Positions 1-12,044 of a DNA stretch of 64,000 nt are shown one piece after another; the first letter of the stretch is position 1; each line of letters opens with the position of its first letter. Under the pieces are notes generated by a model. That model did no database searches and was not told where the DNA came from. It was given only the letters and a program-made list of their open reading frames with translations. The position numbers and the translations under genes were made by a program. The stretch comes from Magicicada septendecula (Eukaryota; Arthropoda; Insecta; Hemiptera; Cicadidae), in the NCBI GenBank assembly GCA_034769895.1, contig CM068367.1, positions 89,924,399-89,988,398 on the forward strand, read 5' to 3'.

Positions 1-1224
1 CAATATTAAGGTAATATACCTTACAAGGTAAGGTATCTTATAAGATAATATAAGGTGCACAATTAACGTTCAAAGTAAAAGAGATGTGCTTCTGCCTGAA
101 ACTGTCAAGTGTGAAGGCTATATTAATATTTTAGCCTGCCATATTAACAAAAGTAAGTTGTTAATATACGTCTTGATAATAAATTTTTATAGTATGTTTA
201 ATACGATCCTTAAAACTAAGGATCGGTAATGTAAGATTATTATTAAGCGCTTTAGAGCACCTGCAGGGCATTTTCTCTTCCTCCATTTCTGTATCTATGA
301 TTTTCTCCACGTATCAGTTATTGCAGTTTCTTTGAAGATTCCGCCAGAATACAAGCGAATGAAATAAAATTTTTTAAGAATTGTAATAGGCTATATGAAA
401 TTGACGAAAAAACACAGATATCCGAGAAAAATTAAAAGAATTTAACAAACGGATATCCCACTTAAAGACAAAGAAACCAGAAAGACCTAAATAAATAAAC
501 ATTACAGATTATTGGGATAACGAACTATCGGAAGTTCAATCAAACGTTAAGCGGACCAACTGTAGAACAAATGTAGATGATACGAGTAGACATGCTTCAA
601 ACACGAATGATGACGATGATGAATTCGTTCCTTAACATAATCGACTGCAGCTGTCAATTTACATTTTTCGTAGGCTAATATTCTTTAAGGTTTAATCAAA
701 TCGGTAGGTTTACATAAGTACATGTGTACACAGTAAATGTCTCCTTGATGTCCACCGGAGATATGAGAAATGCGAACTGAGAAATTACAATGAAAATTTT
801 TTAATTATTTTCGTATGTCGATTTCTTCTTTCGATGATGTCCATAGTTTTTTGGAGAATAACATTCAAAAACAGAACACTAACATGAGGAACTCCGTTGC
901 AACAGTTGAAAAGTTTGCGATTACATTAAAAAATGTATACACTTTAAATTTACAATACACACTGTTTTTTATTCAATTTGTATTTTTATTAGTAAAATTT
1001 TTAAGTACATTAATAAGACAAAACTGCAGTGACTACGTATCTAATGCAATTTTTGTTTTTTCTTGATATTTATTCGTAATCTTCATAGGCAATTAAAAAT
1101 ATTTCGTTCCAGGACTGTTGTTTTCTTATTTTATTACTGTTATCTTTTCAAGAACAATCCCATGTAGCTGGATGATTGCGAATTTCTTCAATAAAGGATT
1201 CGACATCGAAAGTATGCTGACTTT
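1..1224. other. AT-rich stretch without recognisable gene
   Basis: I see no coding similarity, RNA gene or clear repeat here. The one open frame of any length (815-1066 +) is hydrophobic and low in complexity, has no recognisable motif, and is most likely chance. Confidence 0.5.
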
Positions 1225-1466
1225 TCCATTCGGAAGAGGCAGACGTCTGCCTCGTGTGAAAAGGTTCTAAGGATTTGTACTTGTTAACTAGCAACTGACC
1301 TGCCCGACGAGTTGAATTCAACTGTCGGGGAGAGAACGAGCCGGCAGACGTCTGCCTCTCGTGGCCTCACTCGCACCCTCGTGTGAAAAGCTATGCATTG
1401 TCTAAATGGGATTTTTGTCCCTAGAAGAGGTCTGCCGCACTGTGTGCCTCGTGTGAAGGGGCTCTA
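1225..1466. repeat. Cluster of palindromic Harbinger-like repeat ends
   Basis: A perfect 18-bp palindrome, GAGGCAGACGTCTGCCTC, lies near 1235 and a close version, GGCAGACGTCTGCC, near 1344. A partial copy lies near 1430. Each is followed by CTCGTGTGAA(A)AGG or a variant. Read on the minus strand, the outer ends are TTAGAGCCCCTTCACACGAG (at 1465) and TTAGAACCTTTTCACACGAG (near 1270). The TTA edge and the CCTTTTCACACG start are typical of PIF/Harbinger MITEs, which duplicate a 3-bp TWA target. The family assignment is inference from these ends only; no transposase is present. Confidence 0.45.
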
Positions 1467-1470
1467 AATC

Positions 1471-2322
1471 CTACAGTCTGTAAAATGAACGGTGGCGGTT
1501 GGGACAGGCCAGACCGACTTTCACCCTCACTAACACACACGCAGCGGATTATACCTGGCCCTTGGTGGCCGCCGTGACTCACATACTGGACATTTCTAAG
1601 CCGCAAACATTTTTTTACTGTGCTAAAAAATTGCAAAAGCGTTATTGTTTTTGAACTCTGCGCAAAATTCTAAGAAAAATGATACCAAACAACAACTATC
1701 AACAAGCAATCGCTGTTCTTTAGTCGCATTTTGTAATATATTCTCAAAATCATTTTAAAAATTATTATAGGTTTGTTTGCATTGACGATAAATGTTATAC
1801 AAGGAAAGGTTAAAGCTATTACTGTATTACTAAGATTAAGACTATTGGTAACATGAATAATTTCGGCAGTAGGAAGTGGGACTTACTGTAACTTATGTAG
1901 ACCTATAATAGTATGTATGTCTAATTTGTGTACATATTTAGTTATTTATATTTTACTGACGATTACCATGTATATTATTGTATGAATACGAAAGAAAAAA
2001 ATTGAATTTGAGTGTAACAATATTTTATTTTTTCACGTCAACATTAGTCGCTTGATCAGATTTTTAGTGTTGAAAACAGAGATTTGTCGCAATTATGTCG
2101 TGTTTAGACTCGTTTTTCTTAACATTTCTTGGAGATTACAAAAATGGTAATTTCGTTTGGCATTAAAATCAAATTTAAAAAGTTGTAATTATGTAGTGGA
2201 CGGCACACTTTGAGAATCATACCTGTGGCGCGCGGGCCGGCTGTCAGTGTGCGTGAGTCAGTGAGGGCACCTCAGGCAGTCTGGCCGGTCCCAACCGCCA
2301 CCGTTCATTTTACAGACTGTAG
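1471..2322. repeat. 852-bp element bounded by long inverted repeats
   Basis: The left end starts CTACAGTCTGTAAAATGAAC (1471). The right end carries its reverse complement, ending at 2322. The inverted repeats run about 80 bp (1471-1550 and about 2235-2322), and the first ~45 bp match with a single mismatch. The interior is AT-rich and has no coding similarity, so a non-autonomous DNA transposon is the simplest reading. No convincing target duplication is visible, and the superfamily cannot be named. The small open frame at 1421-1636 only runs across the left repeat. Confidence 0.6.
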
Positions 2323-2689
2323 ACTGCTTAGGCGGTGAAATGATGGATCCATTGTTCTACGTCTGCTGTACACCTGCTATCCGGTTTTATAGAACTCCCT
2401 AAGTACCTATTTGAAGCAATTTATTGTCTGCATCAAGTGCTCCACTCACTTTCGTAGGCGAGCCCGTTCGCTAAGTCAACCGCCACCTCGACCCCACCGG
2501 CTCGTCTGTTGCCATATACTTATGAACCGGTCCGCCAGTCTGTTGCTAGTGTACCCATTCTCAAAAGTACACAGCGAACTGAAAACAGTAAAATTTTTCA
2601 ATTTCTCATTATGTGCCCGAGTAAAAAAGTGAAAGTTGGAATAGTATAGCTGTCACAGCATTATCGTGCTTTCACGAGGAACGAAAAAC

Positions 2690-2870
2690 CCGTATGGATG
2701 AAGCAATGGCTGAGAGATTTTATTCTTCTTTAACTTCCTTGTTAGGACTCTGTGGTGTTCTATAACAACGGTCTACATGGTGTCACCCCACCTCTTCTTT
2801 GGCCGATCAATCCTACTGTAGGTGTTTGGTTGGCTATCTCTTGCCTTTATCACTAGCATCACTAGGCTGA
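2690..2870 (-). pseudogene. LINE reverse-transcriptase 3' tail remnant
   Basis: Minus-strand translation contains RIDRPKKRWGDTM, followed after one stop by a basic tail. This resembles the (G)RPKKRW motif found just before the C-terminus of many arthropod LINE polyproteins (compare the better-preserved copy at 25596-25926). The fragment is short and contains at least one stop. It could be chance similarity, so confidence is limited. Confidence 0.35.
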
Positions 2871-3234
2871 GAGATAAATCACAATTTTAACGTCAACATA
2901 TTACGATTTCAGCAAGTTCATGAGCCTGCAGATTACAATAACCTTTTGCGTATGGGCAGTATAGTTTTTCAGAATTCTTGTTGATACGACCTAAAATCGA
3001 GAAGAAGGAAAGAAATATGAGAGCTACCATCAGTGCTGAAGACAGATTAATTAAATTGTAACATTGGGATTTCTAGCGACAGGAAGAATTTATGAAGATC
3101 TGTAATGCAGTGTCTCTTCAGCTACTTGGAAAAATCATCCCTGAGACGAATGCCCTCGACGAATTTATCTTTTCAATTACGTAACTCTTGTCAACATCGG
3201 GTTTAATCATCATAATCATCATCACCACCACTCC

Positions 3235-3672
3235 AAGGATTAGGCCCTAGACCTGTTCCGGAACCCATCCCCTCCTCGGTCTACCGACACCTATCTTCCC
3301 AATAGGGTGATAACCCAAGGTAGCCACGGGTAGATGGATACCAGGCATGCGGTTCAAGAGTTCACACCACCTCCTTCTGTGGTCTTCAATCTTCTGGTGC
3401 AACGATACAATGTTTAATTCGCGTCTAACATTCTCGTCCCTACTCCCATCCAGGAGATAACAACCTTGTGCCCCCCTTAGAAATTTCATTTCAACTGCCT
3501 GAATCCTCTGTACGTCCCTTTTACCAAGAGTCCATGTCTCACTAGCATACAGGAATGTGGGGACAGCCAGTTTTGTAAAATTTCATTCGGGTATCCTTCC
3601 GTGTTTTATTTTTCAGGTATCTATGAATCGTTCCACAGATGCGTCTAAATTTCGTTAACATCGGGATTTATT
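3235..3672 (-). pseudogene. LINE reverse-transcriptase C-terminal fragment
   Basis: The minus strand encodes the region downstream of the RT palm in arthropod non-LTR retrotransposons. In order it shows RRICGTIHRYLKNKTRKDTR, then AVPTFLYASETWTLGKRD, then VEMKFLRGAQGCYLLD, then a RRRWCELLNRMP-like helix and GVGRPRRGW. The first block is one frame away from the rest; a single-base frameshift lies near 3571. The 3' end, near 3200-3240, reads as a (GATGAT)-rich tail on the coding strand. That tail also ends the fragment at 37345-38035, so the two probably belong to one family. It is 5'-truncated and dead. The clade cannot be settled without the endonuclease and RT core. Confidence 0.8.
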
Positions 3673-5741
3673 TGCTTACATTTTTCTATGTATTGTCGCA
3701 TATTTCGATTACAATAATCTCTACATTTTACCTGGCACAAACAAGGACATGCGCCGGACATTTCAATGAACTCTTTCCAGAACTGCTTATTATCTTCAAA
3801 AGTTATATTTTTAATTTTACAATAATTAGCTTCAAAAATTAAAAACAAAGTAGCCTAGAAATTTACAATTTGAGAAATCTTGTAAGCTTCACACACATAC
3901 TCAGACTTCCTACGAACGTGTCGGTAGGCTGATCGAGCTCGCCGGTATATCTATCGAGCCATCAACACCGACCCAACCTCGAGATGAGATCCCCCCGTAG
4001 ACATTCGAGTCGGTCTGTGCGAACCAAAGTCACGAGCCTGTCGGCCGACCGGCTCGAATGTGAATGGGGCCTTTTAGTTTTATGTGTAACACATATCCAT
4101 TCGAACCAGTGTTGTGTCAGCTCAAGTCTGGAACAGTGTCGTATCTCGAGAGCGAAGAAATGCGTCGTTATTACGGTGTTTAAACTTTCAACACAACAAA
4201 CGAGAAAAAACAACTTGGCAGGCCAGGTGATAGATACAATGGCGTACTAGCTGCGAATCAAAATTTTATTACTGGCAACCAAAAAGTAAACCTGTCTACA
4301 CCTCGCTCAATTCTCTTTCCCTTTCTATTCTCTCCCGTTACCTCCCCTTTACGCTCTCTCAGCATTCAACACGCGCACTTGATTATAACTGAACGTGTAA
4401 GGCGCCCCACCGCCCCATATTCGCGCCACTTTATGTCCACTACTGACGCTATCCGACGCAATTCGTAGATATGAGTAAACGAGGTTTGATCAAAAAGTTG
4501 GTGCAATGTTTGAATTTCCTACCTTGTAATAAGTGTCCGATTAAGAAACTATTTTCATAATGTTGATACACAATTCAGTGACACTCGTCTAAACTTTTAC
4601 TCCTATCGGAGTAGACTATGGGGCATACTCTAGATTTGACAGCTAATGGATTATGTTGTGTTTTAGTGTTTTTGTTTTTCTGTATATATTTTACTACATT
4701 TTACAATGCAGATTGAAGAACGTGGATTCAATTTTGTATAAAGAGTAAGATAAATTGCTCTATCGTGGTGAAAGTATTGTAAACATTTCTGAACTTCCAG
4801 TTTAGAAACTGTAGAAACCTTAAAAGTTTGTCGTGAATGAGTTGATGATTGAGATAGTCAGATGAAGATTGTAGTTTTGGGTTCCATGTATTTTCATCAC
4901 TAGGTACAATGGTAAGTAAAGAGTTCCACTCGGCCATTTAATGCCACTTGTGAGAAGCTATTCGCAGAAAACGGCCAGATTTACAGAAGGATAATTTATG
5001 GAAATTCCTCCCTTCACCGATGATACACCTGGACGCACGTCACGTCATTGCTTCTTATTCAAGACTCCTACACAAAGAAAATACGTAGTTACACCACAGC
5101 CGTCGTATTCACTAGGTATGTTGCTATGCGATCTTTCTTCTTCCCTATAATGAAAACTGCCACGAATGGTCAACCTTTCGCGACTACTGAAGACGTAAAA
5201 CTAAAATCTCGCTGCGTGAATTCAAGGCGATAACAAAAAGTGCTTTCGAGAAATGTTTTTGAAGGGTTAAAAACCGCTGGCATAATAGTGTTATATCCGA
5301 CTGAGACTACTTTGAAGGAGGGCTATATAAACTCTAGATGAATCAAGGCAAAAAAAAAAAAAATTGCATGAACCTTTTGATCATAACCTCGTGTAGCATA
5401 GTTTGCGGCGTACTACATTCAGTTGTTAATGTTTTATTATTACCGTTTAACTGGACAGTCAGAGGTAAGGAGAGAAGCTGACTTTCCAACTTTCAGATAT
5501 GGTGTTATCGAAAGTTTTAAACTGCCCAACCCGCCAAATGGTTTCGTTTGTTCTGCTGAAACAAACTGCTGAACACTCCATTAACGAAGCGTATTTTTTT
5601 GTTCCATTTCTACAGCGCCAGTTACAGGATTGTTTCACATTAAACTGACACGTTTTTCAAGACTTACGATAAAACACGAAGGCTTTAAAATCGTTTCTGT
5701 TAATGGCCAGGTTCACAAACCTTTCATGATGATACTGACTA
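3673..5741. other. Intergenic stretch, no recognisable gene
   Basis: Two overlapping open frames near 3962-4250 lie on opposite strands of a locally GC-richer patch containing short inverted motifs (GAGCC..GGCTC types). Neither has a known domain. One end, reading GGCCCCATTCACATTCGAGC on the minus strand at about 4070, again resembles a Harbinger-type MITE end, but I could not find its partner. The remainder is AT-rich with nothing recognisable. Confidence 0.4.
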
Positions 5742-6008
5742 TTTTTTTTTTTACTGCCTACGCAGTCTACGATTTAGACAGGGTAAGCTGCCTTACTAGT
5801 GAGCATTCAGCATACAACCAGCCAGCACTGCGCTTCAGCCGCCCGATGTTACCCCCAGGATGTTATCCCAGGTACTCTTTTGTACAGGCTGATCGACCCG
5901 GAGGCTGCAAAACGTAGTCTACCATGATTTTATGGTGAGCCCGGGAATCGAAGCCAGCACCTGTAGGTAAGTAGCGAGGCGCCATACTCACTGATCTACT
6001 AGCCACCA
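5742..6008 (-). repeat. tRNA-derived SINE
   Basis: On the minus strand the element begins TGGTGGCTAGTAGATCAGTG and within 70 bp contains GCTTCGATTCC. These match the spacing and sequence of the pol III A box and B box (GGTTCGANTCC) of tRNA genes. A ~200-bp unrelated body follows, and the element ends in a poly-A run (poly-T at 5742-5752 on the plus strand). A tRNA-like head, an unrelated body and an A-tail are the usual layout of a SINE. I could not see a clear target duplication. It is not a functional tRNA gene, because no complete cloverleaf is evident. Confidence 0.7.
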
Positions 6009-8734
6009 AAACCAAAACCTGAGCTAGCAAACCTTTCGCCATTTGTTAACATTAATGTGGACAGGTAAAATTTTACATGTAAAGGCCCAGGATGGGATAG
6101 GGAATGAGAGGTGTTTGTGAAGGAGTAAAAGTTGCAGAAGAGTCCACCAGTGGCGTGGAGTGGGTACATAACAGCTGTTGCCGGTTGTGATAGGCCTAAA
6201 ACAGCCTAAAACTTAATTAGAATTTTTCCTAGTACCAAGTGTTCTTACTAGAGTCAAAATATTCTTTTCAGAGCTAAAATATCTTTTTAGAGTATTTTCT
6301 ATCTTTCGCTGGCAGAAGAAGAGGGTCCCGGTTCAATGGGCTTTGACTCCATTATACTTATAGAGAATAAATGAGGACACAAATAATCGAATTAATAATA
6401 ATAAAGACGAACAGAGAAACGCATAACTAAACGAACGAAACACAAATAGGTAGGTAGTAACTGCTGCACGTTGGTTCCGAAACGAACACAGCTGCTAACT
6501 CAGTGTTTTGCCGGTTTATACAGCGGCAACACACTGGACGAACGAATGTGTCCCCCTCTCGTTTGTACGTGACAACTACTACGATGTCAATGACCACACG
6601 CAGTAAAAGATTGCCGATGTCTGAGCCGTCAACACAAGATCGTGTAAGTGATCAGTAGTTCAAAAGCAATGTTATGCTTTTCTTCAAGTTTTCTTACTAA
6701 TATTGTTTGGATTTCAAATTATTCAATAACTAAACTACTTATTCTGTGATATAATTAATATTATTTTCTTTCAGTTCCAGGACTCTTTCCCCCGGCAACA
6801 GCGGTTACATAGACACCACGCTACTGCCAATATCAAGTAAGTATGTTAATGAGCTATCGAGTGTGGAGGATTTAATGTTTGGATGCTCGTGGAGCCTTAC
6901 TTCCTGTTTCTGAGTTATTTTTTTATTTTGATCACCTACTAGAAGATGGCGCAATCGGAAGATACTGATTCTGCCCTGAGTAATTATATTATGAATGCTG
7001 AGGGTCTCCACATGTAAAATAAAGAAAATGATATTGATAACTCAATAAAGAGAAAACTGAAGTACTTGTCATGAGAGAAGAATGTAATTTTACTTTACGA
7101 AGGACACAATTACTTCACGTAATGATTAGTCATGAGGTAAAAAATGTAGAAGCCAAGGAAAGTACAGTAAAATGATCTCTTGGCTTAGGACCATAAGGGC
7201 GTGGATTGATTTAAATTCCAGTCAACTGTTATGACCACAATATATTCCCAGTGGATCTACATTGCATCATTAAATATTGCGTATGGTTAAGGGGTGTAGA
7301 ATATGTTCAGGTTCAGGGGGTCAGAGTACAAGTTCAGGGGAAATTAGGGTAACCCCAGGGGAATTCTGACGTGTAGTGAAAAATAAATAAATTAAATTAT
7401 CACCATTATCAGATATAAGAGAAGCTAACTAGCTGACAAGTACAACATGAAAGTTTACAGCAATTGATTTCCTGATAATTAAATGGGTATCATTTTATCA
7501 TTTTAAATATAAGATGTTTCAGCATAGAGTGCAGTAATTGAATACTGCATATTGTCGAATCCAGTTTTAGATTTCGCTTGATGTTTTCTTATTTGATTGA
7601 TGTTTTATAATTTGCTTAGAAATATTTTATTTGTTGTTTTTTTTTTATTTCGGGGTGAACTAATACATAGAATGGGAGTGGGGTAATGGATTCGAGAGCC
7701 TTTAGAAGAAGTTAAAAAAATCCACTATTTGATTAAAGACGGTGTGGTCTTTTATCAAATTGTCTTTTATCAAATTTGACACTATTCATAAAGAAGTCTT
7801 GGAATGGGTTACCAGTTTACAAGGTTTTCTAACTTTTAAAACACTCCTAGGGCAGAAATTTTCATGGTGGATAATACCATTTTGTACAGTTTTCTTGACT
7901 ATCTTGTCTCAAGCTATACAAGACTTTTTGGTAATTAACAACCTCCATAAAGATAACCCCCGACAACTGACATCACTTATTACCACATAAAAAACATACA
8001 TAAATTTGTTTTGTAATTACCAATAAGACTACATATAAGGGTTAATTGATGTTCTCAACCACCCACATATATTGATCACTTAAACTGACATGATATACCC
8101 TAAACGTTTGGGGGAAATTTCGGGCAAAAAATTGTGTTTTAGGAAAATGTAACATTTTCTGTGACCCTTATATAGGTTTTTTACTGTGGACAGGTAGGAT
8201 TTAAAATGGTAGGCCTAAAGACATTAAGATGAATCATTAATTACAAGTGACCAATAATTCACCACATAACAATGAAAGTGATAAAATAACAGAGACTAAC
8301 AAATAATATCTGACTGTAAAATATACTACAGTCACTTCTTATAATGTTAAGCAAGTGACTCCTACAAGAAGGGGCTTAATATCGTTGTTACCCACAGGAA
8401 CTGCCAATTCAAAATGTATTGTTTTTTGTCATCAACTACAGAAGAGGTGTAATTAGTTATAATTGTTAAAGTCACCCATAATTTTTAAACCTGATATGTG
8501 TAAAAAATCATACCTATATTGTATGATACAGAAAAATATAACTGTAAAAATGCTGGGTTCTCAAATCATGGTTTATCACTACAAAGGCCAAACATTTCAA
8601 CTTCAGCTGCAAAAGTCATCTACAGTAGCATAGCCTTCATCTTAACATGTCCACAGAGATAACATTGGTGAAGATAACTGCCACTGGTGAAATCAAAATG
8701 TCTGGCCATTGCATGAACTGTGGCTTGATTGCCC
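6009..8734. other. AT-rich stretch without recognisable gene
   Basis: Open frames in this part (for example 7742-7990) are short and rich in common codons, and have no domain I recognise. No terminal repeats, tRNA or rRNA signals were seen. Confidence 0.4.
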
Positions 8735-8763
8735 AGTGGTTTAATGTTTAACATTAAACCACT
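8735..8763. repeat. Perfect 29-bp palindrome
   Basis: AGTGGTTTAATGTT, then a single T, then AACATTAAACCACT: two 14-bp arms with a one-base centre. It could form a cruciform or be the centre of a collapsed foldback element. No function can be assigned. Confidence 0.8.
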
Positions 8764-8924
8764 CTGCCCATGAAAGTTTAAATATAGTGAAAATCTTAAA
8801 GAGATTTAAATACAAATCTTAAAATCTTCTCTCTACTTCCCATACATTCTTTTCCTTGTCTGCATATAAATATTAGTAATTAACTTCTTGGATTTTGTTG
8901 TCCATGATGTGTCCGTTGATTAAC

Positions 8925-9079
8925 TAATTATAAGTATAATACTACTGACTCCGAACACCAAGTTTTTTATTGGTAAAAATGTAAAGGCAAAAACTGGTTC
9001 AGACTATAAGGTAAAAATTTTACATTTTTACCAATAAAAAACTTAGTGTTCCGAGTCAGTAGTATTACACTTATAATTA
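8925..9079. repeat. 155-bp foldback (hairpin) MITE-like element
   Basis: The left arm (8925-8985) and right arm (9019-9079) are near-perfect reverse complements over 61 bp. They begin TAATTATAAGTATAATACTA at the outside and are separated by a 33-bp loop. Only a few mismatches are seen (for example AACACCAAG against AACACTAAG). This is the structure of a hairpin-type MITE. No transposase is present and the superfamily is unknown. Confidence 0.8.
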
Positions 9080-9204
9080 ATTAGTAATTAGTTTAAGCAT
9101 CGTAGCTGCACCTATATAGTACAAATGAAAATTATTTGCTACTTACAACAATCACTGTATAGGTAAACAACATGACTGTTTGAGCAGGAATTAGTTGTGA
9201 ATAT

Positions 9205-9300
9205 AGTAGAGAGAAAAGCACTTCAATGGTTTGGTCATGCTGCTTCAATGAGAACAGATAAAAGAAAGCCTGAGGTCATTAACAGAAACAGAAACATAAT
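9205..9300 (+). pseudogene. Possible LINE RT tail remnant
   Basis: Plus-strand translation gives RKALQWFGHAASMRTDKRKP. This resembles the (L)RWFGHVxRMxxDRxP motif of LINE reverse-transcriptase C-termini. Downstream frames break quickly. A degenerate remnant is likely but not certain. Confidence 0.35.
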
Positions 9301-9553
9301 GTCCAAACAGAGGGAAACATATGTCGAGTATATGGAATTATATAGGATACAGTCCCATAAATAGAATGGGCGAAATATATTGAAAAGCTGTGTACAAGGA
9401 GTAAGACCACATAAGAAGTAATATGTTTAATAACCCCTGATAGAAGGGAGTCCAGGAAGTGGCTGAAAACCCTGACACTTGGCAGCAAAAGGAGTGTGGA
9501 AAAGAAGGAAGGAAAACAAAAAAATAGGAATGATGGCATTCTGTGGCCAAGAG

Positions 9554-9554
<1 letters not shown>

Positions 9555-9629
<75 letters not shown>
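9555..9629. repeat. (GA)n microsatellite
   Basis: About 75 bp of almost uninterrupted GA. The open frames crossing it on both strands (poly-RE, poly-SL) exist only because the repeat has no stop codon. Confidence 0.98.
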
Positions 9630-9631
<2 letters not shown>

Positions 9632-9963
9632 TCTGAAATACATTTAGAGTATAACATTATTGAACAAGTACCTGATTCCAATTAGTCAGGTTCAATGTAT
9701 GATTGCCACAGAGACTTGAAAGCAAAACTGCGCAAATATCAAGTAGTAGTGACTAGCACCATTAATATAATGTTTAGAAATTAAGTATGAAGAGATTTTT
9801 AAAAAAAAATGAAATTTTATAAAGTAATGACAATTCCCTATGTTCGTTGTACATGAGCAACAGTTGACTGAGTGCTAACTAACCATGACTAATAGAGAAA
9901 AACTAAAATGAAATTTTTAAGATGTATCAGGGAGGCATCAAGATGACCAAATAATTAAGCTGG

Positions 9964-10141
9964 CTACGCACTAACCATCCCCGCTGGACGTCATGACAGA
10001 CAGCACAGTCAAAAACGACAGTGCGTTGCTTTGACATCCATCCGCACATCGTGTATTTTTTGAAGGATGTGCATGACGAAAAATGAGTCCAGCTAGACCA
10101 TCAGCTCAAGCTGCACGACGTGCAGATGGATTGTGCGTAGT
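9964..10141. repeat. Possible 178-bp MITE
   Basis: The left end, CTACGCACTAACCATCC, and the reverse complement of the right end, CTACGCACAATCCATC, match over about 17 bp with a few differences. The interior has further short inverted pieces. No clear target duplication was found, so this is a weak call. Confidence 0.35.
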
Positions 10142-11170
10142 GTTGACGGATGTCAAGGAATCGTGCATCGTGCATGTTTGATCATGAGTATGCTTGCTGT
10201 CTATCAAATCATCATTTTCGAGCAAGTACAGTACATGTTTTTAAAACACATTCGTTTAATAAATGTTTACTGTTTAATTTTACGTTACATTCATTCTTTA
10301 GTTTATATTTAATAAGTAACGATTCAGACAAAATTTCAGTTTAATATTTAGTTTAGTTTATTCTTCATTTACATAATACATTCAAATATCATTAGCAGTT
10401 ACTATTTTAAATATTGTTATTATTAATTTGTTTTAATTACACTTCATAACGGACCATGAAATAACATCAAAATTTATTGAAAAACAAATTAAATAGATGT
10501 CTGTGGGGCGTATCCTTGGCAGATTAAATTAATAAAAATAAAAGAATGACAGCGCTGCAAGATATGATGTCTGTGCTAGGAGAAGGTGCAACCATAGACA
10601 ATTTTTTAATCAGAACAATTTTTTAATTTTAATACAGAAAAAATAAATAAAATGATTTTTACAAAACACGAGAACTAAAGAACGTCAGGCATGCTGGACA
10701 GCAGTGATGCATAGTGCGTTGCTGGCTTTAGGGAAGGCAATTGGAAATCTGCAGTGTCAGTGACACTGTAAAACAACATAAACTTAAATGAAAACAATAC
10801 ACGGAGAAGACAACACTACCCAAAATTGTTAAAAGTAATACATCACTGACCACTGAGAATGAGAGAAGTATGAAGAAAGTGGTTGCACTTAAGAGAGTAG
10901 AAAAGGCAACATGGGTATAATGCAAAATTTCATTTTTGGGGGTTCAACAAAAATAAGAGGTGATGTTCTATTGTCTTTTACCAAGATTTCTCTATATACG
11001 CAGAATTATTCCTTATTAACAATAACATTTAAGACCTCCTTAATAGGGCAATAAGGGGTCAACATAACTTGTTTTTAGCTGATTAGCTAATTCCGGGGGT
11101 TTCAACCCCCTAAAATTTCCTACCCTCATGACACATGACGGGTAAATTACCAATTGTCATATAGTACTAA
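10142..11170. other. AT-rich stretch without recognisable gene
   Basis: Only short open frames with no domain similarity. No repeat structure was seen apart from short A/T runs. Confidence 0.4.
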
Positions 11171-12044
11171 AAGATAAATTGTTTGGTAATAGTTCCGATT
11201 GACACCCTTGTCTGGAAAAGCCAAGAATTACGTAAACTACAGACCAAAAATAGGTGCGGAAGCGAATAATCCGCAAACAAAATTGTTTGCAAAAATATAT
11301 TTTGGGCCCTAAATAACGTAAAAATGCGTTATTTCGTATTTTACATGAAACCTACGTATAAACAAAATTATACATCACTCTTTTCGGAACAGAACTCAAT
11401 GCTGTAATGTCCAACGGCACCTCTGGTGCCGCTCGACCCGTTGGCGGGCCTCACAGTCAGTCTTCGCGCGCGTGAATAGACAATGCCTAGACCGCCCGTC
11501 TTCGGGGCTTCGCCCCTCAGCCCTCAGGCCTTATTACACAATTCTCAAGTCATTAATAATAACTCTACGACTCCAAGTGGTATATATATCTACAGTATAT
11601 TCATACGTTACATATATCATTTGTCTAACATCTAATCTCTGCGCACTAGCAAATGACGTGTGCTTGAGTCAGTATTTTTACTACCTCATTAAGTAACAGA
11701 AAATTTGATGTGATGTTCTGCACAACCGAGTTTTCATGTGGTACTTGCATTTACAAACCGCATGAAGACAACGAGAGTAAATATTTATTAATTGTAACGT
11801 TATTCTGCATCTAATATGAATAATAGAATACACTATGTAAGGTACGTTTATTGTGTTTCAGTGTTGTATTGCTATAAGTAAGTTTGCATTTTTTTCGCAA
11901 CTTGCAAATAAAAAGTTCAAGTTTTTCTTTTCCGCACCTAGGCTTGACCTGTAGTTTACGTAGAAACACAAAAAACCCGTTTTTTTTTAGGTTTCGTGGC
12001 TTTTTCAGACAAGGGTGCCCATCGGAACTATTACCAATTGTTTT
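11171..12044. repeat. 874-bp inverted-repeat element with a GC-rich core
   Basis: The left arm (about 11171-11263) contains GGTAATAGTTCCGAT, then CACCCTTGTCTG, ACGTAAACTACAG and TAGGTGCGGAA. The right arm (about 11932-12044) carries the same blocks in the same order on the opposite strand, with an extra ~30-bp poly-A/T-containing piece. Between them lies a ~130-bp GC-rich island (11400-11530) with two small hairpins, CGGCACCTCTGGTGCCG and GGGGCTTCGCCCC. No transposase is present. It is likely a non-autonomous DNA element, possibly with a second insert as its core. Confidence 0.5.

Noticed and set aside
3962..4250. Overlapping opposite-strand frames in a GC-richer patch
   Set aside because: No domain; probably part of a repeat with short inverted motifs.
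5920..6008. Functional tRNA gene
   Set aside because: A and B boxes are present but no full cloverleaf, and it is joined to a body and A-tail; it is a SINE head.
9279..9685. Four overlapping open frames on both strands
   Set aside because: They cross a (GA)n microsatellite; poly-Ser-Leu and poly-Arg-Glu come from the repeat.
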